Assembly (NCBI GenBank): GCA_020073365.1
Contig: JAIQFL010000063.1
Location: 1 to 41,316 of the forward strand
Source: Terriglobia bacterium
GTDB taxonomy: Bacteria; Acidobacteriota; Terriglobia; Bryobacterales; Bryobacteraceae
Length of the DNA stretch: 41,316 bases
Reading direction: 5' to 3'
The notes beneath the pieces are model-generated. The model was not told the origin of the DNA, searched no databases, and saw nothing but the letters and a program-made list of their open reading frames with translations. Position numbers and translations under genes: made by a program. Of the stretch, positions 23,146-32,500 are shown piece by piece (within the stretch, counting starts at the first letter, position 1; each line of letters opens with the position of its first letter).

Positions 23146-25854
23146 ATGCCGCGCGCCAGAACCATCTACAGAGCGTTGCTGCACTGCTATCCGGCGGCTT
23201 TTCGGCAGGAGTACGGCAATCAGATGCTGCTCATGTTCGCCGAGCAACTGGGCGAAGCCCGGCGAACGGGAGGCCGGCTGGAACAAGCCACGTTGTGGGG
23301 ACACGCCACCCTGGACGCATTCACCATCGCCCCGAAGGAGCATTGGCACGTGATTCTTCAAGACCTACGCTACGCACTGCGCACCATGGCTGCGCACCCC
23401 AGCTTCACCGCAGTCGCCATCCTTTCGTTGGCCCTCGGCATCGGAGCCAACACCGCGATCTTCAGCTTGTGGAACGGGGTGCTACACCGCTCGCTGCCAA
23501 TGGTTCACAACCCTCAAGAGATGGTGATCCTATCCGATCCGGAGTCCGAGGGCGGCTTTCACGGCAACACCACCGGAGATCGAGACTGGCTCACCTATGA
23601 CGAATTCGAGCAAATGCGGGATCGCGTCGGGAGTTTCTCGGCCGTGATGGCGTCGCAAAGCTACCTCGACCGCTGGCCGGTCCGCTTCGAGGGTGGCGAA
23701 GGGGAGGAAGTCCAGGGACGCCTGGTATCGGGCGGATATTTCCACTTTCTGGGCGTGGGCCCGGCGCTGGGCCGGGTATTCACGGCCGGCGACGATCGCA
23801 CCGATTCTCCCCACGCCGTGATTAGCTACAACTACTGGCAGCGCCGGTTCGGCGGCCGTCCAGACGTGCTGGGCAAGACTTTCACCTTGCGCAACGCTGT
23901 GCTGACTATTATCGGCGTTGCACCGCGCGGGTTTATCGGCGAAACCGCCGGGCAGCAGCCGGACCTGTGGATTCCGCTGCGAATGCAACCCAACGTGCTG
24001 CCCGGCGAGGATCGGCTGCACGACACGCCTCCCTCCAAGGCGATGTGGCTCCACGTGTTCGGCCGGTTGAAGTCGGGAGTCACTCAGGCGCACGCGGAGG
24101 CTGAGTCCAATGCGGTCTTCAAGGCCGGTTTGGAAGCGTTCTATGGCGCGGTCTCATCACGCGAGCGGTGGCTCGAGTTTATGGACCAGCGTCTCAAGAT
24201 CCGGCCAGGGGCGGGCGGGGCTTCGCGGACGCGCGGTGAGTTCTCTACGTCGCTCACGGCGCTGCTGGCGGCAGTCGGCTTGCTGCTGTTGATCGCGTGT
24301 GCCAATCTGGCTAACCTGCTACTGGCGCGCGGCGCGGCGCGGAAAGCGGAGATGGCGTTGCGACTCTCGCTCGGCGCGAGCCGCGGCCGGCTCATCCGGC
24401 AGTTGATCACGGAGAGTCTGACTCTGGCTGCCCTGGGAGGCCTCGCCGGTCTGGCCGTGGCCTATTTTCTCGAAGGCGCATTGGTACGGATGATCGTGCA
24501 GTCGGACCCGGATTTCCGAATGAGTTTCGCGCTCGACCCGCTGGTCCTGGCTTTCACCCTGGCGGTGACGCTCATGGCAGGGATGCTGTTCGGCCTACTG
24601 CCGGCCTGGCAAGCCACCAGATCGGCTGCAGCAACCAGCCTCAAGGAACGGGGCCGCGGCTCGGTGGGACGGATGCGCTGGGGCCGGTCCCTGGTGAGCC
24701 TGCAACTGGCGCTTTCCCTGCCCTTGTTGGTCGGCGCGGGGCTGCTGGCACGGACCGTCTACAACCTGCAACACGTAAAACTGGGCTATTCTACAGAGCG
24801 CCTTCTGGTGCTAGGGATCAATTCTCGCGAAGCGGGTTACGACTCGGCGCGCAGCAGCACCCTGTTTCGCGAGTTACTCGGACAGATCCAGCGGACCCCT
24901 GGCGTCAAAGCGGCCAGTTTTTCGTTCAACGGTCTCTTCACCGGAACGAACACTTCGGACCGGATCGAAGTGGAAGGCTACACTCCCAAGAACAACAGCG
25001 ACCGCGGCACCAGCCTGGACATGGTGGGCCCAGGCTACTTTTCGACGCTGGGCATCCCCATCCTGTTGGGACGCGAGATCCTGGAAAGCGATCATGCGGG
25101 CGCGCCCAAGGTCTGCTTGATCAACGAGGCCTTCGCCAAACAGTTCTTCGCGGGACGGAACCCTATTGGAATGCACATTACAGTCACGGACAACGGTCCG
25201 CGGACGGCATACCAGGTTGTGGGAATCGCCAGGAACGCCCGTACCCAGTCGCTGCGGGATGACGTCCCGAGCCGCTTGTACGTGCCGATGGCACAGCCTG
25301 TGGGCGATAACATGAAACGTGCGAATTTTCTGATTCGCGCGGCCACCGAAAACACGCCCGTGCTGGCGGCCGTGCGAAAGGCGTTCCAGCGGGTGGACCC
25401 GGCGCTGCCGATCGGCTACGCCCAGTCTTTCGACGAGAAGGTGGCTCCCTTAACGGCGCCGGACCGCACCACCGCGGAGCTCGCCGAAGTGTTTGGGGGC
25501 GTCGCGCTCACGCTCGCGGCTATCGGTCTGTACGGCGTCCTTTCGTATGGCATCGCGCGGCGTATGGGCGAAATCGCCGTGCGCATCGCTCTGGGAGCCC
25601 AACCTGGCCGCGTCATCGCGATGATCCTTCGTGAGACCATGGGACTCGTCATCGCCGGGCTGGCACTGGGCGGAGGCTTGGCGTACGCGGCTTCACGCTG
25701 GATCACGAGCCAGCTCTATGGCGTCGATCCCCAGGACCCGCTCACGGCGGCGTTGGCGACCGGACTGTTGGTCCTGGTGGCGCTCAGCGCGGCGTACCTG
25801 CCGGCGCGGAGGGCGTCGAGATTGGATCCGATGGCGGCGCTGCGTCAAGAGTGA
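23146..25854 (+). CDS. ADOP-type (acidobacterial duplicated orphan permease) MacB/FtsX-like permease
   Basis: 902 residues. Residues ~1-60 are the acidobacterial N-terminal extension (YRALLHCYPAAFRQEYG). After the first membrane helix (~88-110, FTAVAILSLALGIGANTAIF) comes a MacB-like periplasmic core. Next are an FtsX module (LLAAVGLLLLIACANLANLL, EMALRLSLGASRGRLIRQL, then two helices), a linker helix (LVSLQLALSLPLLVGAGLL), a second periplasmic core, and a second FtsX module (VALTLAAIGLYGVLSYGIA, EIAVRIALGAQPGRVIAMIL) ending PARRASRLDPMAALRQE. There is no ATPase domain and no ATPase gene adjacent, as is usual for these orphan permeases. It probably takes part in efflux or envelope stress under PadR control; the substrate is unknown. 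Confidence 0.95.
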   Translation: MPRARTIYRALLHCYPAAFRQEYGNQMLLMFAEQLGEARRTGGRLEQATLWGHATLDAFTIAPKEHWHVILQDLRYALRTMAAHPSFTAVAILSLALGIGANTAIFSLWNGVLHRSLPMVHNPQEMVILSDPESEGGFHGNTTGDRDWLTYDEFEQMRDRVGSFSAVMASQSYLDRWPVRFEGGEGEEVQGRLVSGGYFHFLGVGPALGRVFTAGDDRTDSPHAVISYNYWQRRFGGRPDVLGKTFTLRNAVLTIIGVAPRGFIGETAGQQPDLWIPLRMQPNVLPGEDRLHDTPPSKAMWLHVFGRLKSGVTQAHAEAESNAVFKAGLEAFYGAVSSRERWLEFMDQRLKIRPGAGGASRTRGEFSTSLTALLAAVGLLLLIACANLANLLLARGAARKAEMALRLSLGASRGRLIRQLITESLTLAALGGLAGLAVAYFLEGALVRMIVQSDPDFRMSFALDPLVLAFTLAVTLMAGMLFGLLPAWQATRSAAATSLKERGRGSVGRMRWGRSLVSLQLALSLPLLVGAGLLARTVYNLQHVKLGYSTERLLVLGINSREAGYDSARSSTLFRELLGQIQRTPGVKAASFSFNGLFTGTNTSDRIEVEGYTPKNNSDRGTSLDMVGPGYFSTLGIPILLGREILESDHAGAPKVCLINEAFAKQFFAGRNPIGMHITVTDNGPRTAYQVVGIARNARTQSLRDDVPSRLYVPMAQPVGDNMKRANFLIRAATENTPVLAAVRKAFQRVDPALPIGYAQSFDEKVAPLTAPDRTTAELAEVFGGVALTLAAIGLYGVLSYGIARRMGEIAVRIALGAQPGRVIAMILRETMGLVIAGLALGGGLAYAASRWITSQLYGVDPQDPLTAALATGLLVLVALSAAYLPARRASRLDPMAALRQE

Positions 25855-25881
25855 GCGCGTCGAACGCACGCCCCTGCGCCA

Positions 25882-26760
25882 TCAGGCAATCGGCACGTGA
25901 ATCAGAGTGACCAGATCTTCCGGCCGGCTGTTCTGCGGCGAATTGAGATACTGCTCGAACGCCGGCGAGTCGCGTAATTCGTGACCGCTCTTCGGCAGCC
26001 AGCCTCCATAGAGGCGCTGGTACGTGGCGCCGAGCGCCTCGTACGGTCCCTTGTGGATGGCCACCGCGTACGCGCCCCCGGGCAATTCGAGCACGCCGAA
26101 CTCACCCTCGGGCGGCACCGGCCGGTTGACCACCACCGCCGCGTCGTAGCGGATTTTGTCCGCCGGCGTCACATCCGGATCGTCGTGTACGATGCCGATC
26201 ACCTTCATCTGTGGCCCCAGGAGCCCGCGCGAGCCGGCCCAGCTCATGAGGCGGCCCCAGGTCGCGCCCACTTGCGAATAAGGCCCCACGTGCCGCAGAA
26301 AGACAATCTGCATGGGCGGAAGGTCCTTCACCTCCACGGGTAAAGGATCGCCATAATCGGGCGGATGATAACCGGCCGTGTCGTCGTAGTGCGTGCCCGA
26401 TGCTGCTTCGGGAGCGGGTTTGTGCGCTGCCCGGTAACTGGAAGGAGGTATGCCAAACATAGTCTTGAATGCCCTCGTGAATGCTTCATGCGTTTCGAAT
26501 CCCGCATCCAGCGCGACCTCGGTGACCGGTTCGTCCTGCCGCTTGAGCCGTTGCGCGGCGCGCTCCAGGCGCAGGCGGCGTATGTGTTCCTTCAGGGACT
26601 CACCCACCAGGCCGCGAAAAATGCGGTGAAAATGAAAGTTGGAAAAGGCCGCCACCGCCGCCACCTGGTCGAGCTCCAGGTCCTCGTCCAGATGCTGCTG
26701 AATGAAAACGAGCGTTCGGACGATGCGCTGGTGGTAGTCTTGTTCGGTCGATGGTTTCAT
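25882..26760 (-). CDS. AraC-family regulator with GyrI-like effector-binding domain
   Basis: 292 residues. Residues ~8-110 hold the two helix-turn-helix units of AraC/XylS regulators (LELDQVAAVAAFSNFHFHRI; PVTEVALDAGFETHEAFTRA; FGIPPSSYRAA). Residues ~140-292 are a GyrI/BmrR-like small-molecule-binding domain (MQIVFLRHVGPYSQVG, GVLELPGGAYAVAIHKGPY, LVTLIHVPI). Such two-domain regulators (Rob/SoxS-like) usually respond to hydrophobic drugs or metabolites and control efflux. Its ATG overlaps the stop of the small membrane-protein gene upstream (ATGA at 26757-26760), so the pair forms an operon. Confidence 0.95.
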   Translation of the reverse strand: MKPSTEQDYHQRIVRTLVFIQQHLDEDLELDQVAAVAAFSNFHFHRIFRGLVGESLKEHIRRLRLERAAQRLKRQDEPVTEVALDAGFETHEAFTRAFKTMFGIPPSSYRAAHKPAPEAASGTHYDDTAGYHPPDYGDPLPVEVKDLPPMQIVFLRHVGPYSQVGATWGRLMSWAGSRGLLGPQMKVIGIVHDDPDVTPADKIRYDAAVVVNRPVPPEGEFGVLELPGGAYAVAIHKGPYEALGATYQRLYGGWLPKSGHELRDSPAFEQYLNSPQNSRPEDLVTLIHVPIA

Positions 26761-27134
26761 GCCCGCGCCACCGACCCCGCCAGCCGCGCTGCCCCGAAGG
26801 CAAACACCGGAAAAATCAGATAGTCGAGACCGATCTCCGAATAGTATTTCGACGCGTCCATCTTCATCGGGCCGAAAGCGAACATGGGATAGTCGAGAAC
26901 CAGGTTAATTGCCATCCACGCCGCGCCCACCAGCACGGCGGCGTGCACGGGCGCTACCCTGTCCCGAAAGCATCGCGGCAGAAGCAACGCCGCGGTCATC
27001 AGGGTCACCACGGTCATCAACGTTTCGAACAGGGGCGCATTGGTCCGCTTGAGGGGAAAGGCAAGCAGCGAAATGAGGAATGGTGCCAGCCAGCTCAGCA
27101 GGCCGAGCAGCGTGGCGCGTTTCCATGGAATCAT
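26757..27134 (-). CDS. Small four-helix membrane protein, unknown
   Basis: 125 residues with about four transmembrane helices (LLGLLSWLAPFLISLLAFPL, LMTVVTLMTAALLLP, AAVLVGAAWMAINLVLDYPM, GLDYLIFPVFAFGAARLAG). No named family is recognised; small membrane proteins of this type are often encoded next to AraC/GyrI regulators. The frame is open to 27239, but ATG 27134 has a perfect GGAGG five bases ahead and starts directly before the first helix. It is translationally coupled to the regulator by an ATGA overlap, and is likely its target or sensor partner. Confidence 0.88.
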   Translation of the reverse strand: MIPWKRATLLGLLSWLAPFLISLLAFPLKRTNAPLFETLMTVVTLMTAALLLPRCFRDRVAPVHAAVLVGAAWMAINLVLDYPMFAFGPMKMDASKYYSEIGLDYLIFPVFAFGAARLAGSVARA

Positions 27135-27219
27135 AGTAGCCTCCACGGTCAGTCTATTCCGCGGCGCCACGGGCTGCTTGACCGATTTTGCGGAAAATGA
27201 GGTAACAGCCGGGTAGTGC

Positions 27220-29538
27220 TTACGGCAGGGCGAACGCAATCACGGTGGATCCCGCCGCCACTGCCACATACTGTTTGCCGTCCACCATGTACGTCATGGG
27301 CGAGGCGTGCCAGGACTGGTTAGTGTGGAAATGCCACAGCGGCGTTCCGGCCTTCGCATCCACGGCGGCAAACGCGCCGCTCTCATCGCAGAGGAAGACT
27401 AGTCCGCCGGCCGTGGAGAGGAGCCCTCCCCATCCCCCGCCACCGGTTCCCACTTGCGGGAACTCCCAAACGATCTTGCCCGTCTGAATGTCAATCGCAC
27501 GCAGGAATTTCTCGGTGGTTTCGCCGGGGACTCGCCGCGTGCCGCCTCCGTAAAACGACTTGCCCGGCTCCCACCAGGCCGCTGACTTCGTATAGATGTT
27601 GCAGGACTCCTGCGCCATCACGTAGAACAGGCCGGTCGCGGGATTGTACGCCGTGGACATCCAGTTGGTGGCGCCCACAACCGAGGGGCAGACCTTGACG
27701 CCCTGCGGGGTGGGTTCCGTGTCCGGCAGAACTTTGGGGCGGCCATCGGCGCCGATTCGGCTGGCCCAGGTCAGCTTGTGGACGAAGGGCTCACCCAGGA
27801 GGAACTCCCCGGTCACGCGGTCGAGCACGTAGAAGAACCCGTTGCGGTTGGCCTGCACCAGCAACTTGCGCGTTCGGCCATGGAATTCGGCATCCACCAG
27901 CATGGGGGTTTCGGTGGCATCCCAATCGTGCAGGTCGTGCGGAGTGAACTGGTAATACCAGCGAAGCTTGCCGGTCTGCGGGTCCAGCGCCACGACGGAG
28001 CTGGAGTACAGGTTGTCGCCTTTGCGCTCGTCGCCGTTGTAATCGGGGCAGGGGTTGCCGGTGGGCCAGTAGATCAAGCCGGTCGAAGGATCGTACGTTC
28101 CTGTGAGCCACGCCGCCACGCACCCGTGCTCGATGGCGCGGCCCACCCACGTCTCCGAACCTGGTTCGCCGGGGGCGGGCATGGTCCAAAACCGCCAGGC
28201 CCGCTCGCCAGTGGAAACCCTGTAGGCGTCGACAAATCCCCTGGCCCCTTCATCGCCGCCCGAAGTTCCCGACAGCACCAGGTCTTCGACCACGAGTGGG
28301 GCCGAGGTGGCTCCGTAGTGCTGGCGGTAATCGGCCATTTCGGTATCCCACAGGAGCTGGCCGTTGAACCGGTTGAGGGCCAGCAGATGAGCGTGGTCGG
28401 TAACCATGAACACCTTGTCGCCCAGAACCGCCACGCCGCGGTTGATGGCCGAAGCCGCATCGCCGATCACGCCGGTGGTGAGCGGGCGCGCATAGTGCCA
28501 GACCTGCCGCCCGCTGCGGGCGTCGAGCGCCCAGGCCTGGTTGGCCGTGGTCACATACATTACGCCATCCACAACCACCGGCGTCACCTCGAGACTGCGG
28601 GAGCTGGCAATCGGGAACATCCACTGGGGAGCGAGACGCGCCACATTCTGCGTATCGATCTCGCGCAGCGGGCTGTGGCGATTGCCGCTCAACTGGCCAT
28701 GGTAGGTGGGCCAGTCGCCGGGCTTGGGGCTGGCGATTCCGGAGAACGGAATGCCGCCGCCTAAAGATGCCGCCGGCGGATGCGCGATGGGGACGGACAC
28801 GTCCGTGCCGAGGCGGCTGAGGAATGCCAGCAGGTCGCGCATCTCCTCCTCCGTGGCCTTCGTAGGCGGCATCAGGGATTTCGGTTCACGCGCCAGCGAG
28901 ACGATCTGCTCCCTCGAAAAAAAGTGCAGGGCGCCATCCGAACCCTGCAATTGCAGATCGTAGTTGCTTTCGTTTTTGGCGACGCCCTGGAAGGTCCGGC
29001 CGTCGCGCAGACGCACGGTCACCGGACGGAAGCCCGGCGTGGCAAGGGCGCCTGGGTCGCGCAACGCCTGCTCAATTAGGGCGAGCCTTCGTTCGCGCGC
29101 CAGGTTGGAAAGATCCGGCCCCAGCGTACCACCCTGGCCTTTCACCATGTGGCAACCAGCGCAGTTGCCTTTGCCCGAATAGAATCGTTCGCCGGCCTGG
29201 GCATTGCCCGGCGCGGGACGGTCGGCCGCGGGCGCCCTGAGAACCCCGATGTACGCCACCAACGCATCCAGATCCGAGGCGGGTAAGGGAAACGCAGGCA
29301 TACCGGCATCCGGGATTCCGTTCCTGATAGTGTCGCGCAGACTCGGCTGGGACCGGCCGCCACCGCCACGCCGCCGCGTGTCCACGATGCTGGGGGCGTG
29401 TTCGCCGCCGGCGCCGTCGCTTCCGTGGCAACTGCCGCAGCGGGCTTCGAATTGCTTCTTGCCCGCATCGGAGTCTTGCGCCCCGATCGCCGCACTGAAG
29501 AGGAGAACCGTAAATAGAGCTGGAACGAGCAGTCTCAT
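27220..29538 (-). CDS. Exported PQQ-dependent dehydrogenase with two cytochrome c domains
   Basis: 772 residues. A signal peptide (LLVPALFTVLLFSAAIGAQ) is followed by two cytochrome c heme sites, CGSCH (C34-H38) and CAGCH (C126-H130), with later Met-containing loops (GIPDAGMPAF; SLMPPTKATEEE). A Trp-docking PQQ beta-propeller then runs from ~270 to the end: DWPTYHGQLSGNRHSPL, YVTTANQAWALDARSGRQVW, GLIYWPTGNPCPDYNG, QFTPHDLHDWDATETPML, FFYVLDRVTGEFL, GGGGWGGLLSTAGGLVF. It probably oxidises an alcohol or sugar in the periplasm and passes electrons through its own hemes. The heme-before-propeller order differs from classical quinohemoprotein alcohol dehydrogenases, which carry the heme at the C-terminus. 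It lies 39 bp downstream of the kinase gene; the ribosome site is weak. Confidence 0.93.
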   Translation of the reverse strand: MRLLVPALFTVLLFSAAIGAQDSDAGKKQFEARCGSCHGSDGAGGEHAPSIVDTRRRGGGGRSQPSLRDTIRNGIPDAGMPAFPLPASDLDALVAYIGVLRAPAADRPAPGNAQAGERFYSGKGNCAGCHMVKGQGGTLGPDLSNLARERRLALIEQALRDPGALATPGFRPVTVRLRDGRTFQGVAKNESNYDLQLQGSDGALHFFSREQIVSLAREPKSLMPPTKATEEEMRDLLAFLSRLGTDVSVPIAHPPAASLGGGIPFSGIASPKPGDWPTYHGQLSGNRHSPLREIDTQNVARLAPQWMFPIASSRSLEVTPVVVDGVMYVTTANQAWALDARSGRQVWHYARPLTTGVIGDAASAINRGVAVLGDKVFMVTDHAHLLALNRFNGQLLWDTEMADYRQHYGATSAPLVVEDLVLSGTSGGDEGARGFVDAYRVSTGERAWRFWTMPAPGEPGSETWVGRAIEHGCVAAWLTGTYDPSTGLIYWPTGNPCPDYNGDERKGDNLYSSSVVALDPQTGKLRWYYQFTPHDLHDWDATETPMLVDAEFHGRTRKLLVQANRNGFFYVLDRVTGEFLLGEPFVHKLTWASRIGADGRPKVLPDTEPTPQGVKVCPSVVGATNWMSTAYNPATGLFYVMAQESCNIYTKSAAWWEPGKSFYGGGTRRVPGETTEKFLRAIDIQTGKIVWEFPQVGTGGGGWGGLLSTAGGLVFLCDESGAFAAVDAKAGTPLWHFHTNQSWHASPMTYMVDGKQYVAVAAGSTVIAFALP

Positions 29539-29577
29539 TGGTTGTTCACCAGGGCGCCCAAGGGAGGGGTACCGCTA

Positions 29578-32500
29578 CTACCGGGGGCGTACTTGCTTCG
29601 AGTCCACTACATCGACAATCACCCAATGACCGGGCTTCTGGAGATGCACGGTCACCGGTGTGTGGCTTCCGGGACCCTTCTGATAGATGTTCGAGAAACT
29701 GTTGGTCATAAGATCACATGGGACTGTTGCACTGCTATCGCCGGTAATTTCGACGTCGCCCGTCTTCGTCAGGGCCACCAGAAAGGTACGGTCCTTCGCG
29801 GCCATCGCGTCGATGTACAGCTTTCTTGGATTGGGCCAAACGGCTCTCAATTCCGGCTGTGATTTGTGTACAAAGGCGGCCCCAACCTTCGCCAGAACCG
29901 AGAGGATCTCTTGGGTTTCCGCCTGCCGCAGCAGTTCCGCCTGCTTCTTCCGCTCCTGATCCTGTTTTTGTGCAGCATCCAGACTGAGCCGTCGCTGCTC
30001 AGCTTCGAGTTGATCGATGATTCTCTGCGCATCGGCTTTGTGTGGACTGTCCGGATTCTCCGCCAGAAATTTGCGCACCTCCTCAGATTTGTTTTGGTCG
30101 ACACCGTTCCAGACCAGGTCCGCAATCCGCCTGTTGGCTTCGGAAGCATGTGAGCCGCTGGAGAATTCCCTGAGGTATGCCCGCAGCGACTCCGGGCTAT
30201 CCTTGTTCGTGGCCGCCCAGACGAGGATATCCAGTAGCGCCTCGGCCGCCTTTGCATGCGCGCCAGTGGTATGGTTCCTAAGGTAAGCCCGAACCTGCGC
30301 CGGATCGGAAGTGTTCACTCGATTCCAATCCGCCGCTTCGATCGCCTCGGCGGTGGGCGGAGGTGAAGCCGGCGCTGCCGGCGCCACATCCCCCCAGTCC
30401 AACAGCAGGGTCTGTCCGGCTTCAAACCTTCGCTGGACGGTGCGATTCAACGGTCCCGCCGTCACCTCCACCGCCTGATCGCCGGGCTTCACCGGCGTCG
30501 GGAAAATGTAGTCGGGCGATCCATTCGTGCTGCCTAGCCGCGTGCCGCCCACGCGTACTTCCACCCCCCGGGGCGCACCCCGCAGTTCGAGCTTCGCGCC
30601 CTGGAGAACCAGGTTGACCACCAGAGTCTGCTCGGCGCCCACGGCAATCCTGATCCGCTGAGCGGCAGGTCTTTCATACCCGGTTCTCTCCACGTGGACT
30701 TCGTGCATGGTGGCATCGAGTGGCAAACTCAAGGATCCGTCTTTGCCGGTACGGCCGCGCGGTACATTGTCGACATATACCAGAGCGTCCGGCACTCGCG
30801 CCTGCACCACGAGCGTGCCGGATGCCGGAGGAGGCACGCCGGGGCGCGCGGGCGGAAGCGGCGCCGGTTGCAGTGTCAGGTCCACCAGTCGCGTGGAGGT
30901 ATCGAAGACCACCTGCTGCTGCTTCGGTTCGTAGCCAGCGAGCGCCGCCTGGACCTCATAACTCCCCGGCTTAAGGTCAAACCTGCAATTCGGTGTGACG
31001 CAGGAACGATCTCCCACGCGCACGGCGGCCCCCGGCGGGTCGGTGCGGATCTCGATCGGAATCGTGTTGACCGCATCGATCGTCTTGTGGAACAAACGGG
31101 GCAGGAGCACAGCCGCGGCGATTGCCACCGCGGCGCCGAAACCGGCCCCGATCCGCTTCCAGGAAACCGGCTTTGAAGTCGCGGGCGTCGCCAGCGCCGA
31201 TTCGATCCGCCCATGAATACGGGAAGCGATGGCGGCGATCTCTTCGTCTCCGGGGTATGGAGAGGCGATGCGATTTGCCTTGCGATCGAGCTCTTTCAGC
31301 TTTCGCTTGCGCGACTCCGCCTGGACCCGATGCTCGATCGATAGCAGTTGAGCGCGACTGCTTTCGCGGGCTTCGCGGCGGCGCTGCTGCTCCAGTTCAA
31401 GACGCGCTCGCGCGAGCAGTTCCTCGAAGCGCTGCTCGCGCGCGTACCGGCCTTCAATCAGGGCTATGGTCTCCTGGGATCTGCCCTGTGCCAGCAGCGA
31501 CTCGGCCTGGCTGCGGACTTCTTCCAACTCCCTTTCCCGTTGCCGTCGCTGGAACTCTTCCTCGCTGCTACGCAAGAGCTCCAGAACCTGCGCCTCACCG
31601 GGATATTGTGCGGCAGCCTGGCGCAGTATCGCGATCGCGTCCTCGATCCGCGATGCGAGTAGCAGTGCCTGTGCCTCTTCGATGACCTTCCGTACCGCTT
31701 CGGATCGCCGTTGCTTTTCCCGGACGGCTTCGAGCGCTGCCTGGCGCGCGCCGATCTCGGCTTGGAGGGTGGGCCAAAGGACGTCATCAGGGTACTGCGC
31801 GCGCGCCGCGGCCAGATTGGCTGCCGCCTGCTGAAGGTCGTCCCGCCCCAGGCATTCGCGTACGCGCTCCGCCATGGCGGCGATGTCCGCCTGCCGCTGG
31901 AGGAGCGCCTGCCGGGAGGCGACTTCCCCTTCGAGATCTAAGAGCCGGCTCTCGCCCGGATACTTCGTCCGAGCCGCGCTCAGTTCCTGTTGCGCCTGCC
32001 GGATGTCGTCCCGTTGCAAGCATCCGCGTACGCTCTGGACCGCGGCCGCGACCTCCGCTTCCCGGAGCGAGACCTGTCGCGCATCGATCCCGGCCTGCAG
32101 GGTTGCCCACACACTCTCATCCGGATACTTCGTCCGCGCCGCGCTCAGCTCGGCCGCCGCCTGGCGGACGTCGTTCCGCTTCAGGCATCCGCGTACGCTC
32201 TCCGCAAGCTCCGCGACTTCTGCTCGAATACGGAGTAATTCCCGCTGCGCTTCGATCTCGGCCTGTACCGTCTCCCACGGGACCTCTCCCGGGTACTTCG
32301 CACGCGCTGCGGCCAGCTCTGCCGTGGCTTGGCGTAAGTCGCCTTGCTTCAGGCATTTTCTGACGCTGTCCAGCAGGATCGGAACCTCCAACTGGCGTCT
32401 GATTACGGCTTGGCGAGCGTCGATATCCGCCTGCAGCGTGGCCCACAAGCCTTGGCCCGGGTACTTTGCCCTGGCTGCGTCCAACTCACCGGCCGCCTGC

